Shown: positions 33,547 through 45,200 of the stretch, one piece after another
Layout: every line of letters begins with the position of its first letter
How positions within the stretch are numbered: position 1 is the stretch's first letter
Assembly (NCBI GenBank): GCA_001643675.2
Contig: LSRY02000013.1
Location: forward strand, 188,501 to 252,500
Length of the DNA: 64,000 nt
Reading direction: 5' to 3'
DNA from: Monocercomonoides exilis
Lineage: Eukaryota > Preaxostyla > Oxymonadida > Polymastigidae
Made by a program: the position numbers and the translations under genes
Notes under the pieces: generated by a model
Databases searched by the model: none
What the model was told of the DNA's origin: nothing
The model's input: only the letters and a program-made list of their open reading frames with translations

Positions 33547-33585
<39 letters not shown>
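33547..33585 (+). repeat. Poly-A tract (~39 A)
   Basis: Adenine homopolymer about 90 bp downstream of the transposase relic. It is the longest mononucleotide run in the window. Confidence 0.9.
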
Positions 33586-33587
<2 letters not shown>

Positions 33588-33993
33588 GAGAAAATAACAC
33601 TTGATAATAAAGAAAGAGAAGAAGATGATGAAATAAACAAAGATGTGCCTTTTGTTGAAAATGAATTGTGAAATGAAAAGAATGAGTCCGATAAAAAATC
33701 GGAAGATGATGAATAATATAGTGCTTGCGACGGTAATAGTGCTTTGGAATATTTTCCATTAGAAAATTATAACTGTCTTTCCTTTAAATAAAAAATATAT
33801 ATATTTATATTTTTCACATTAAAAATATCACAGTCCCAAAAAAATTTTTTTGAAAATAATATTTCAGTTTTCTATTTCTAAATTAGTTTACGTTCAAAAT
33901 GTTCAACAACAAACTCATGCTATTCTTCATATTTCCAAAACATCTATTCCATAAATATCGAAAATTCACATGACCAAATTGTGTCTTTATTCA

Positions 33994-34350
33994 GAAATCG
34001 CAAAAAATACCGGACAAGATCGATTTCACAATGACAGCAAGAGGAATAATTTTGACAATTTTCCTCCAAACACATCTCATTTATACAAACTCAATTGACA
34101 AACGAGACTTTTGAAATAGCTTCATTTGTGCTCAGAAAAAAATTATTTTTAAAATCTCACAGAAACTCAAAATCCAATTTCTCCGAGATTGAAAAAATAA
34201 TTATTCTGAGCACAAATGAAGCTATTTCAAAAGTCTCGTTTGTCAATTGAGTTTGTATAAATGAGATGTGTTTGGAGGAAAATTGTCAAAATTATTCCTC
34301 TTGCTGTCATTGTGAAATCGATCTTGTCCGGTATTTTGTGCGATATCTGT
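33994..34350. repeat. Foldback (MITE-like) element A, copy 2
   Basis: Second copy of the palindrome at 19345-19741. The arms (about 33994-34166 and 34183-34350) are almost identical to copy 1 but lack the extra ATTAAATACCGGACAT block at each end. The outer ends read CAGAAATCGC and GCGATATCTG. It lies ~14.6 kb from copy 1. Confidence 0.85.
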
Positions 34351-34906
34351 TCTTTCTTAACTGCTAAACTAATTGTTAAATTTTGGTTAACAAATTATTC
34401 AAGTTTGTAAAACATATTTAGGTCAACTTTTTCAAATAGAACTTTTTCACTTGTTGGCACTTTTTTTGTTTGAGGATGTCATTCAATAAAATGTTAAAAA
34501 AAGAAAATATCCCATGAAATTGCTCATTCTTTTTTGCTTTTTCATTTTCCTCAAAATCAAAACTTATTGTTCATAAAATGTTGGAATATGTAATGGATGC
34601 TGTTGAATAGATTTCTTTGATAAGTTGTTTGAAAAATGAAAAGTATGAAAAAATTATCCAAAAGAAAAAGAAAACTCATTAATCAAAAAAATATGGTGTT
34701 CACAGAATCTTTTTGAAAAACAAAATGAATTTTGTTTTCTAAACACCAAAGCAAGACTGTTAATAATGAAAAATTAAAGAAATGCAAAAACATTATCCTT
34801 TGTAATGAAGGATAATGCATTTTAATAAATACTTATTTTATAAACTGCAAATTTGTGAAGTGTTTAATAAATGCAAAAAATAGAATAAACATTGAATTCT
34901 AATTCT

Positions 34907-36755
34907 CTACATTTCTTGCTGTTTTTGATACTCCACGCCATCACTTCCAATTCGTGCAAAAAGAGCTTTGCTTTCTCTAACATTTGGATATTTCGCAACT
35001 ATTAAACAGCAAACATACTTGATTGGATCGAGTAACATGGAAGAGGGCTCCATATAAATAGGAAATATTCCTCTATACGCACTCATTGCGCGGCATTCAG
35101 AAATTATAGAAGAAACAAAAAAGATGGGAATATTTAAATGGGCAGATGCTAAATACATGAGAAAAGTTCGAAGTGATGAATAAGCAACGTTGATAACAGG
35201 AGTAGATGAAGATGGATTCGATGATGATGATGATGATGATGTACTTACTTCCTCTGCGCTATCTTTCATAAGAGTGCTTTCGTCTTTCTCATCTTTTACA
35301 GGTATCAAGCATATGCATGACACATCACTCTTCATTGCATTCCTTGCTAATTCCAATGCTGATTCTCGAACTATTCTTTCCTTTTCTGCCAATTGAAGCT
35401 TATGAGAAGATTCCTTTTCAGATTGAGCAATTGATGAATGAAATGAGCTTGATTCACAATCATTTTCGCTCGTCAATGAATACAAATTCTCTCTTATAAA
35501 TTCAATCCTTTTCTCCTTCGAAATCCTCAGCTGCGTTTCAGATTCCAGTATAATACTGCTCATCATTTTCACTGCTGCCAGCGGGTGCTCTCCTGATGCT
35601 GTCTCTCCGCTTAGCATTGTTCCGTCTGTTCCATCGCACACTGCATTGCACACATCACTGCACTCCGCTCTTGTCGGCTCGAGATTGTGTATCATTGATT
35701 CCAGCATTTGTGTGCAAACGCAAACGCAAACCCTTCTTCCTCTTGGCATCCCCTTTCCCAAGCTCCCTCCATTGCAGCAACGAGAAAGTACATGCTTCTG
35801 CAACATCGGAACACGAGCCAATCCTGCTTCAACACCCAAATCACCACGAGCATAAAGAATACCTTCACATCCAGTTTCGCTGAGAATGGCCTCCAACTCG
35901 CCAACAGACTCTGGACGCTCAACTTTCGCAAATACACCAGCATGACCGCCACACTGAGCAATCAGACGCTTTAGACGCCTCACATCCTCAGCAGAGCGTA
36001 CAAATGACAACGCAAAATAATCAATATCAAAATTTGACAAAACATATCGCACATCAGCCTCATCTTTTTCTGTTAGCGCAGGTACATCTGCTAGATCAGT
36101 CCCAGGAAGGTTGATTCCTTTTCTATTCTTTAGGATTCCTCCTTGTTCAATTGTGCAAATCAATTCGCCTTTCTTTTTCTCACTAACAACCAAACGTATG
36201 TATCCATCGTCCAAAAGTATTGGTTCACCAACTTTGCAATGAACTATCATTGGCTGAAACTTTGTTGTGATAATGCCTTGTTTTCCATTTTCAGAAGATG
36301 CGATAATTGAAACTTTTTCTCCATTTTGGAGAGAGATAAATCCTTCATCAAAATCGTTACATCTAATCTTTGGACCTTGAAGATCAATCATAACTGCAAC
36401 CTCTTTTCCAACATCCCTTGAAGCATTTCGAACATTTTTATATAAGGTAGAATGTGATTCGTAAGTTCCATGCGAAAAATTCATTCTTATAACATCAGCA
36501 CCAGCTTTTAAAATTTCTTCTACAAAATTATAAACAACAAATATAATCAATGCAAAAATGTAATTAATGGTGCAAACTAATTTCATCATATGTGCTGGTG
36601 GATGGGCCAAGCGTGGAAAATATTTTTGTGAGGCGTAGCTGGTAATCAGCTGAGCAATCAAGGCGATATGCACATGATTTATCTTTCAAAAATCCATGTT
36701 TCTCATTTGCATCTGTGTTCGTCTGGTGCAGCATTGCAGAGTTTTGTGAAATCAT
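34907..36755 (-). CDS. PYK: Pyruvate kinase
   Basis: Last step of glycolysis: phosphoenolpyruvate + ADP to pyruvate + ATP, cytosolic. Two exons, 36755-36578 and 36519-34907 (donor gtttgc, acceptor tttgtag), 596 residues. Exon 1 carries the conserved start of the A domain (TKIFSTLGPSTSTYDEI), and exon 2 resumes with KEILKAGADVIRMNFSHG. Other signatures are DLQGPKIR, the B-domain segment with PILLDDGYIRL, FAKVERPESV with the catalytic Lys, ARGDLGVE, TQMLESM, PTRAE.SDV and MLSGETASGEHP. The loop before TQMLESM is about ten residues longer than usual (GGSLGKGMPRG...VCVCVC). A Ser/Glu-rich segment interrupts the C domain. ATG 36755 is the first in frame. The gene is divergent from the ARL gene. 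Confidence 0.95.
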
Positions 36756-37238
36756 AAAAAAACAAACTTGTAAATAGATAATATTGCTGCTAAAGGGTTG
36801 CTTTGATCAAAATGAAATGCACTTTATGTTTTTTTTCATATATTTTAGAATAGAATTGATATGTCATTTGGAAAAGTGATGGATATTCGGTTTGTTGGTA
36901 ATACAAATAAAAGAAGGATATCAATTTTTACATTATGAATAATGTACAACTATATTTTTTCAAATATTTTTTTCTATAATTGTTATTTTTTTAATTTCTA
37001 TCCATGGAAATGGAAAATTGATAATTATACGATGGAGAATATGTCTGGAACGAATTACAATTTATTTATAAAGAAAACATTTATTCCCAAGTGTTGATTT
37101 TCACTTTTGGAAATAATGTTTTTTCAAAATCTTTCTTCACAATCAAAAAGAAACGACACTTCATATTTTGATTTAATATTCCTGCTTTTTTGTAATTTTT
37201 GTCATTTGTTCAATAATCTGCCCATAATATATTAAAGG
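36756..37238. other. Divergent promoter spacer (PYK / ARL)
   Basis: 483 bp of AT-rich sequence between the starts of pyruvate kinase (-) and the ARF-like GTPase (+). It presumably holds both promoters. No motif is strong enough to name. Confidence 0.5.
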
Positions 37239-37790
37239 ATGGGATGCTGTTGTGGAAATCAATTCAAAAAGAAAGAATTTAACATATTAATTGTTGGCCT
37301 TGACAACGCTGGGAAAACGTCAATTGTTCAACGAATTACAGAAAATCCAGCTGCACTTCAACCCACTTTATCTACGATTGGATCTCAAGTTAAGGAATAC
37401 AAATTCCAGAAAACAAAGTTCTCACTTTGGGATGTTGGAGGGCAAGAAGAGTTGAGAAATACCTGGAAGCATTACTACGTTGGAACAAATGGCATTATAT
37501 TTGTCATTGATTCTGCGGATGACACTCGTTTTGCTGAAGCAAAAAAAGAATTTGAAAAAGTTGTCTCAAACTCTTTTGTTTCGAATTTGCCGTGCTTGTT
37601 CCTGTGCAATAAATGCGATCTTCCAGGGGCATGCAGTCCAGCTGCTTTGAAAGAAAAATTTGACTTGCAGGAATATGAGAAAAAGAATGAAGAATTATTT
37701 AGAATTGAAGGGTGCTCCGCTGTTACAGGTGAAGGGCTTAAAGATGGATTAGCATGGCTTTCAGAAAAAATGCCAAAGAAGGAAAATTGA
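37239..37790 (+). CDS. ARF-like small GTPase with Cys-rich N-terminus
   Basis: Intronless 183-residue ARF/ARL-family GTPase. GTP-binding boxes: GLDNAGKT (G1), the switch-I segment TLSTIGSQ, WDVGGQEELR (G3, with the ARF-type WDVGGQ), NKCDLPGA (G4) and SAVTGEGL (G5). It begins MGCCCGNQFKKKE. Gly2 is a likely N-myristoylation site, and Cys3-5 could be palmitoylated, unlike the amphipathic helix of classical ARF1. The core WKHYYVGTNGIIFVIDSAD is typical of the family. Membrane recruitment in secretory or ciliary traffic is likely, but the ARL subfamily cannot be fixed by eye. Confidence 0.9.
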   Translation: MGCCCGNQFKKKEFNILIVGLDNAGKTSIVQRITENPAALQPTLSTIGSQVKEYKFQKTKFSLWDVGGQEELRNTWKHYYVGTNGIIFVIDSADDTRFAEAKKEFEKVVSNSFVSNLPCLFLCNKCDLPGACSPAALKEKFDLQEYEKKNEELFRIEGCSAVTGEGLKDGLAWLSEKMPKKEN

Positions 37791-38398
37791 AACTTTCTAT
37801 GATCGATTTCTCTTTCATTTCATTTTCAATTAGTTTTTCGTTCAAACGAAACTTCATCTTGCAACAAAATTTCGCTTTCTCACCTTTGACACATCACTAA
37901 TTATTTGCATTTAGTTGTTATTAAAATTGTTCGATTTCAATTTTTTTTCCTTTTGATTTTTCTATCCATATTTTTTTTTATCTTGGAGAATTTCATTTTT
38001 TTCATAATAGTCTTTTTTAATTTTTAAAGAAAATGATTGAATAAATTGTAGAACGGAAGGCACGAATGTTTGCACAGTTACAATTGAATGAAATTAAAAA
38101 TTTATGAAGTGAAAAAAGAGGCAATGAAATGGATTAACATATTTATGTGAAATACAAACGAACAAAAAAATGTGAAAATAAACCACAAAAAAATCAAGGA
38201 GTAATAATTTTCAACTCCATTATGAAATAAAAATAATTATCTACTAAAAATAAAAAGAGCATGAAATGATACAAATGACCATGTTCTTCTCTCTATTTAC
38301 TCTCGACATAGCACCTACAATGAGAATGAAATAAACAAGTGTTCCTTCAAATTCTAGTTATACATATTTAACCGACGGAAATCTATTGAACACATTTA
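37791..38398. other. Intergenic, convergent gene ends
   Basis: 608 bp AT-rich spacer between the ARL stop (+) and the anoctamin stop (-). I see T- and A-rich runs only. Confidence 0.6.
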
Positions 38399-38591
38399 TC
38401 ACTCGTTGTCCTTTTTCTCCAGCTGATTCTTGAGCTCCAGCACTTTTGCCTTTCTTTTCTCTTCTTCTTTCGACCTAAAGTTTGCCAGCTCTGCGCGATA
38501 TTGCTCTTTCATCCGATTTTCTCTCTCACGTGCCTTCAAATTGGCAAGAATGTCTCTTCTCGCATACTATTCAGATATTATTCAACACAAA

Positions 38592-38634
<43 letters not shown>

Positions 38635-41600
38635 ATAGAAATACACACCTCATCTTTCTTTATAGCGTTTTTGACGCTTGTGGTGATGTTTGGGATGAGA
38701 ATGGTGATGAGTCCTTTGACCAGCAGAAACACGTTCTCAATGGCGAAGAAGATGATGATCTGTATCATCATCATCATCTCCGTCAGCGGCGTGTCCTTCA
38801 TCAGCACCAGCCATATCTCCTCTCGAAAGTGGAAGAAGATCATCCCAATGTTCGTCAGCACAGACAGCCACGACAGAATCTCCAGCACATTCATGAACGA
38901 CCCGATGTTCGCTGCAGACATCGGAATCGGCCGCTGGCAGACATAACACAGCTTGATCGCTTCGGCACGCAGGGCAAGCTGGTTTCCAATGAAAGAGATG
39001 AGCGGTGCAATTGGGAAAGCAGGGGAGAAAAGCGTGGTGTAGCCAAACTGCATTGCCAGATCTTGGTACGGCTCAAACGTTGAGTAGATCTTCATCCCCA
39101 TCTCTTGCTCGATGGACGTCGGCATCTTCGCCATCTTCTTCTCTTCTGCCGCAAGATCTGCTTTGCACCTGCGCAGCTTCTCCACCTGCTGCGGTGAGAC
39201 TAAACGGGCTGTTGGCTTCTTCGTCTTTTTGCCAGCAGCAGATGAAGAAGACGACGAAGAAGAAGAACTCTTCTTCTTCTTCCCTTTCTTCGCCTTCTTC
39301 GACTTCTCTGCGCTTTCTTTTGCCATCTGTATCTCCCTCTCCAATTGAGTAACAATTGCCTTCTTCTTTTTGTAGTTTCTCTTTTTCACCCATCTCGATG
39401 TGCTCGTCAGCAGCCACAGCGCCATCGGCAGCAGCGTCTGCGATGCCTGTGTCTTCACAAAGTAGATCGCAAACATTGTTATCAAACGTGTCCGCAGTGA
39501 TGTATAGCGCCGCCTGTTTTGGTCGTCTGAGAACGGGTTGAAGCCGAATGTGAGGAAGAACAGAGAGAAATACGTGTTCAGCAGACGGAAGAAGACAATA
39601 CGGTACACAAAGAAGTTGTCGTAGTCAGATTGAGTGCGATAGTTCTCCCACTTGTTCATAGAGACTGCCATGAACTGGTAGATGTACGAGAACAGGATGG
39701 ACACGACAGCATTCAGAATGGAAGGCACCAGCTCCAAAATGAACACCACAAACGGCACGTTTGACAGCGAGCGGAAGTATGCAAGGATGTCTGGCTCGAA
39801 GATTGTCAGAAGGAGAATGATGGCAACTGCCACCAGCAGCATCAGCGCAGACAGCGGCAGCGTCACAAAGTACTTCATCATCCGCAGGCGGGACGGATAA
39901 AACCGCTCGTTCTTGCCAGTGATGGGCGAGTGCTGGATAGTCCCTTCAAATGAAGGGCGGATCTTTTCGGACTCTTTGAAGTTGAATGTGTTCCACTCGT
40001 ATGTCTTCTTCGACTCCAGCCGCTTCCAGAACTTGGTGAACAGAGCTGACCACACACACACAATGAACGAGAAGATGGTCCCTGCAAGTGCTTCAATCTG
40101 CCCCGTCTTGTCGATCATCTGGATGACAAAGGCGACGATTCCGATGATTGCCAAGTAAAGCATCCATTTGGAGTAGAAACCAGTGAAACAGAAGAACAGT
40201 GCGATCTTCTCACCAAAATAACGTGCAATCATCTCCGTCGGCGGGAAGCGTGCCGACTTCAGCCAGTTTTTGCGGAGTGTCTTCAGAACTTCCTTCTCAT
40301 GGACAGGATACAATGCAACGATGTACTTCATCTCCAGTGCACGAGGGATGAGATAGTCGCCATACCGCAGCTTGCCCAGCTTCTCGTGCTGCATCACCTC
40401 GATGTCTGTCATAATGTCATAGACAAGCTTCTTCCGCTCAGAGGGAAAGAAGAACGAGTCCTGGTCTTCGATGCCCTGGAAGCGGTTGCGCTGATGATCC
40501 ACAAACTCGACCATGTCGCAGCCTTCGACTTCGACACACTCTGGTTTCAGCAGCTTCTTGAACCCTTTCACCTCGGCCTCAGCACACAGCGCTTCAAACG
40601 TGGCTGAGATGTACACGATCGTCTTCTTCTCATCCTTCGACAGGTGCTCCTCGAAGATAATCTCTCTCTCCTTCATCTTCTGGAAGATCAGCTCTTTCAC
40701 TTTGATCTTCTCTTCCACAGGCCTCGAAATCAGATGGCTTGCAAAGCAGCACCCGCTCGTCTCTTCGTCCTCGCTTTCTGCCTCTTCGAGGTCTGACCAG
40801 TCGCCATACACCATGTTCTGCTCCAGCTGATCAGCTACGCCTTCCTCAGCGGCAGACGCTTCATTCACAACATACTTCACTCGCTTCGGTGCTGGCTTCT
40901 TCTTCGTCTTCCGCTTCCGCCCTTTCGACATAAACTCGTCCTCCACAATATCATCGTCGTCTTCTATGCGCGCCTTCTTCCCTTTCCTCTTCTTTTTCTC
41001 TTCCTCTTTCTTGTTTTGCGGCGTTCGCTGCTTAACTAACAGCTGTTGCTCAACATGCTTTTTCTCTGTCCCATCTCCTTCAGAGTTATAACTTCCTTTT
41101 GAATTCGGCTTCTTTTTCACAGAAGATGTGGACGAAGATGTCGAGGAAGAGGAAGAACTCATTTTGTCATAATTCTCAAAAACCATAACATAATCAATAA
41201 CTTGAAGCTTTTGTCTGTGATTTTTCACAGCATTCACAAGATCCATCAACTCAAATTTTTTCCTAATTTTTCCATCACCATCAACAAAATGTGCATTTCT
41301 TTTTCGTTTTAAATGTCTTCGATATGCTCGCTGTATAGTAACTGCTGCTTTCCATCGCGCCATGTGAGTCGTAATAATTGGAACCCAATGCTTACGAGTA
41401 ACGTGCCCCTTCCAAGTTTTTTGGATAAGCGTGGCTGCTTCATCTTGCTTTTTTCTGATTGCATTTGCATTTTTCATCTGAATAAGTCAACAATTCGTAT
41501 AATCAATTCAATTCAATCAAAAACATACTATATTGTTCCAAGTCTTCGTAAGACTGTCCATCCATGAATCTCTTTCTTCGTCGTTTTTCGCTTTCATCTT

Positions 41601-41938
41601 ATGAAACGATTTGCTCACAATACATGTGATGACTCCATCTTTTGGATCTAGTATGATTTCTTTCACATCAATTAAAAGCACAGTTAATAAGGGTCGCTTA
41701 AAAAAATCATAAATATAAAAAAATTCACATTCTACTACAATGGTACGATACCTCCATTTTCTCATCTTTATAATGAACTATTCTATCATTTTTAAGAACA
41801 GTCCATTGTTTTGAACTCGAAGAAGATGCGGGTGCATAAACATTAAGCCAACCCTAATTAAAACGTTTTTACAAACGAGTAATCATACAAAATGATGTTA
41901 AATCTATCACATACTTCTTTAACGAAAATTTCAGACAT
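38399..41938 (-). CDS. Anoctamin/TMEM16 protein with N-terminal PH domain and IQ motifs
   Basis: Five exons: 41938-41915, 41853-41752, 41696-41529, 41477-38649 and 38566-38399 (1096 residues). Exons 1-3 encode a PH domain (EGWLNVYAP, KQWTVLKNDRIVHYKD, DEERDSWMDSLTKTW). Exon 4 opens with two IQ motifs (ATLIQKTWKGHVTRK and VTIQRAYRRHLKRK, ~111-157), then a charged linker. The anoctamin core follows: ARYFGEKIALFFCFTGFYSKWML and about ten hydrophobic segments from ~538 to ~1032, including YTSLRTRLITM and MQFGYTTLFSPAFPIAPL. The last exon is a Glu/Lys coiled coil. Anoctamins are Ca2+-activated Cl- channels or lipid scramblases. Aligning MQFG by eye, only part of the TM7-TM8 acidic Ca2+ site of TMEM16A is kept. 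IQ motifs suggest calmodulin control. A Ser/Lys-rich loop interrupts the membrane domain, and the last intron contains an AAAT microsatellite. Confidence 0.88.
38589..38637 (+). repeat. (AAAT)n microsatellite in anoctamin intron
   Basis: About twelve tandem AAAT (ATTT on the gene strand) units inside the last intron of the anoctamin gene, between donor 38648 and acceptor 38567. Confidence 0.9.
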
Positions 41939-42241
41939 AAAAGAACAAAATCGCAAATATTCACTGTCTGTGTACGCGTATTTTGCTCAATATCCGGAAA
42001 GATCAAACTTACCACATTCATATTCACATCGATTTTAATCAACATCCTATGTATAAATAACCGTATTTATTTAAAATTTAAATATAAACAGTTGTCCGAT
42101 TAAAAATTTGAGGGTTATGTGATCGTTGAAATTCAACGTTTTTGAAATTAGATTTTCAACTCTAAATAAGTATGTCTGATTTATAATATAATTATTAGTG
42201 TTTCCAATTGAAATATTTAATCTGTTTGCGAAATAGAAAAC
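41939..42241. other. Divergent promoter spacer (anoctamin / IFT139)
   Basis: 303 bp between the two start codons. On the minus strand a short ORF (42045-41869) overlaps anoctamin exon 1 in another frame and has a GTAAGT after eleven codons. No consistent splice into the PH-domain frame was found, so it is not annotated. Confidence 0.5.
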
Positions 42242-45200
42242 ATGTCAGATTCATTATCACATCAGTTGGCACAGATTTTGTATTATTTGCGAAATGGATT
42301 ATATGGAACCGCAAATGTGTTGATTGAAGAGGTCACACGAAGTGGACAAAACGATCCAGTTCTAAATTTTTGGAAGGCTTTTGTTTTGTCACAGCAAGGC
42401 GTTTTCATTGAAGCAAACAACATGCTTATAAAATTGGCAAATTTCGAGAAAACAAGACTTGCTGCTTGCTTACTTGTTGAAGAGCTTCAATCACATGCAG
42501 AATCAAGAGGTTGTAAAAATAATATTTTATGAAAAAATTTACAGAAATTTTTTTAGGGCAAAAGCTAATGAATGATATTGAAGAAACAATTCGAACAACT
42601 GAAACAAAGTGCAATGACGAAGCATTCGCACTTGGTGGAATGCTGTGTTTCCTTCTGAATAAGCTGGATAGGGCAAAGGAATACTCAATAAAGGTGAATG
42701 AGTTTTCTTGCTTGAAGGATTTTTTCTTTCATTATTTTGTTTTTCTAGGCGAGGCAAAAGAATCCAACCTCGAAAGCTGCTACCCTTCTCGAAGGATGGT
42801 GCATTGCAAGCGAAAATAGAACAGAAGGAACGAGTCTATTTGGAGATACTCAGGAAATATTGAAACAGATGTGGGAAAGGGAGCAAAATGAAGATGCCAT
42901 GCTTTGCTTGGTGCAAATCTATATCAAAGAAAAGCTGTTTAACGAGGCAACTAACATCCTCTCACAAGCAAGCGTGAAGCTTCGGACATTCCTTCCTGTT
43001 TACATCGAGCGGATGCGCCTCTCGATGAATGTGACTGAGTGGAGCCATTCCCTCGATGAGGCACAGGAGATCTTGCGCAACGACCCCAGCTGCATCCCAG
43101 CGCTCTCCACAGTTTGCCTCTACTTCCTCACCCACGCGCCCAACGACCGCTCCACCGTCCGCTATATCAGCGAGCTCTTCAATGCATTCCAGCAGACACA
43201 TCAGCTCGCCCCACACACACTCGCCTCGATCATCCGCCCTCTGATTTCGCTCAGCCACAGCAGCCAGCCCGTCCTACAGGAGATTCTGAGCGGCTGCCAG
43301 CGCCTTCTTCCATCTTTTCAGGCCATGCTGCCAGGCGCCGGTGTGAATGTGGCAGCGTTTCTGAATGAGATGGGCAGGGCTGCGTTGTACTCGGGTGATG
43401 CGAACTGGGCGTCTTCGCTATTTTCGCAGGCGCTCGAAGCAAATGCGAGCGATGTGGATGCACTCTGCGGGACGATCTGGTGCATGATTGAGAAGGGCAA
43501 CACAGAAGACGCTGGAGACCAGCTGCAGTTCTATTTGGACACACACGACGCGTCGGAGATGGCAGCTGTTCCACTCTACTTGCATGCGAGATATCTGTGG
43601 GAAAAGGAGAAAGACAGGTGTGACATTCACGTCAATCACATAAAACATTAAAATTTATAATTGTTATTTTTGATATGAAATTGCAGAAGCAAATGCCTTC
43701 ATGTGCTCAACCAAGCGCTTGTACATCAGCTGACTCCCGTCTTCCCTCACATCTCCCACTACCGCAGCAACATCTCCGCAGCCACTTTCTCCATCTCATC
43801 TGTCCCTCCTTCTCCTCAGTTCTTTTCTTTACTCGATCCTGCTGTCCTCATTCGCATCGCCCGCACAATCCTCACCCATCTTTCCTCACAGCCCATTCCG
43901 CAGGACAACACACCACCTCCAATTCTCTCTCGCTTGGCGGCTGTGCTGAGGATGCTCACCGCACATGCACCCAGATTCCGCAACGCTCTTTTCTTACTCG
44001 GTAAAGTGTGCTATTTGTGCGGTAAGTTTGCAGAGGCACAGAAAGTGCTGCTGACGTGCTTGGAGGAAGAGGAAGTGGATTTGGATGATGTGGAAGAGAA
44101 AGACGTGAGAGGAGGGAGAGGAAGAGGAGGAAGAAGTGGAGGGAAAGGGAAAAGTGCAGGAAAACTTGGAGGGAAAGCAGGATTTGGTGGCGAAAAGATT
44201 GAGAGCGGGTTTGTTGAGGCGTCTATGCTATTAGCGCGGATCGCGATGGAGTCTGGCGACATCGACGGAGCCAAGCAGCGGATGGAAGAGGCGATGGCAC
44301 GCAACTTTGCTATCAGAGATGAGCCGTCGTATCGCATTCTGAGTGGGCAGCTGCTGTTGAGGAGTGCTCCAATCGGTGTTTCTGCCTCTTCTTCTGCGTC
44401 TGCGTCTGCTTCATCTGTTCAGTCTGCAGCTGAGGAAGGGAAACAGCTGCTTCTGTCGACACTGAACATGGCAGGGTTCAGATCGACTGGGATGGGCGGA
44501 GCACTCGAAGGGAAGACGAGGAGAGAAGGAGGAGATGTACAGGTGGAGGCATCAGACAAGGCAGTGCTTTACACAGAACTGGCGAACTTCCATGCGAGGA
44601 AAGGGGAATGGGCATGAAATTTATTTTGATATTGACATTTTTATTTAATTTATTCTTTGAATAATCCAATTTGTATTGTTTTTATTTTTTATTTAAAATG
44701 CTATTTGCTTATTTCCTCATCAAAAACACCTCATTTATCATTCAGAGTGAATGCTTCCGCTATTTGGAAGAAGCGCGAGTGGAGCTCCAATCCACCCCAG
44801 AAGAGATCACCATCACTTTGGCAACTGCTAATGCGCTTCTGATGAAAGGCGACATTTCGTCCTGCATCGGCCTCCTGCAGTCGATTCCTAAGGACAATCC
44901 TTCATACAGACAGGCACAGATGAAGCTGGCTGACGTGCTGCTCGTGCACAAGGGAGATAAGTGTGGATGAGTTTTTTCTTTCTCTTTTATTATTTATCAA
45001 ATGATTGAATTTCATTATTTGGCTGTTTCTTTAATACTTTCTTTTATTCTCCTTCCAAACAGAGAAGGATTCCTCTCTGTTCATCGCGCTCTTTCCGCCT
45101 CCTCCTCTCGAAAAGGATCGTGTGCTGCACTTGTTCAGTTAGGAGATGCCTTGCTGCGAGTGGGCGATGTGGAGAAGGCACTTGACTCGCTGATGTTGGC

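Larger units (their letters stand above)
28754..34906. other. Gene-free island, mobile-element remnants
   Basis: About 6 kb without an intact gene, between the beta-helix gene and pyruvate kinase. 28754-31300 has near-coding base composition but only short ORFs in all frames, with no recognisable domain. A GCCATTTC-like word recurs near 29869, 30167, 30314 and 30660. 31318-31395 is T-rich. The rest holds foldback element B, a transposase pseudogene, a 39-base A run and foldback element A copy 2 (separate entries). The stretches 32199-32679, 33586-33993 and 34351-34906 are AT-rich, and I see nothing in them. Confidence 0.6.
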
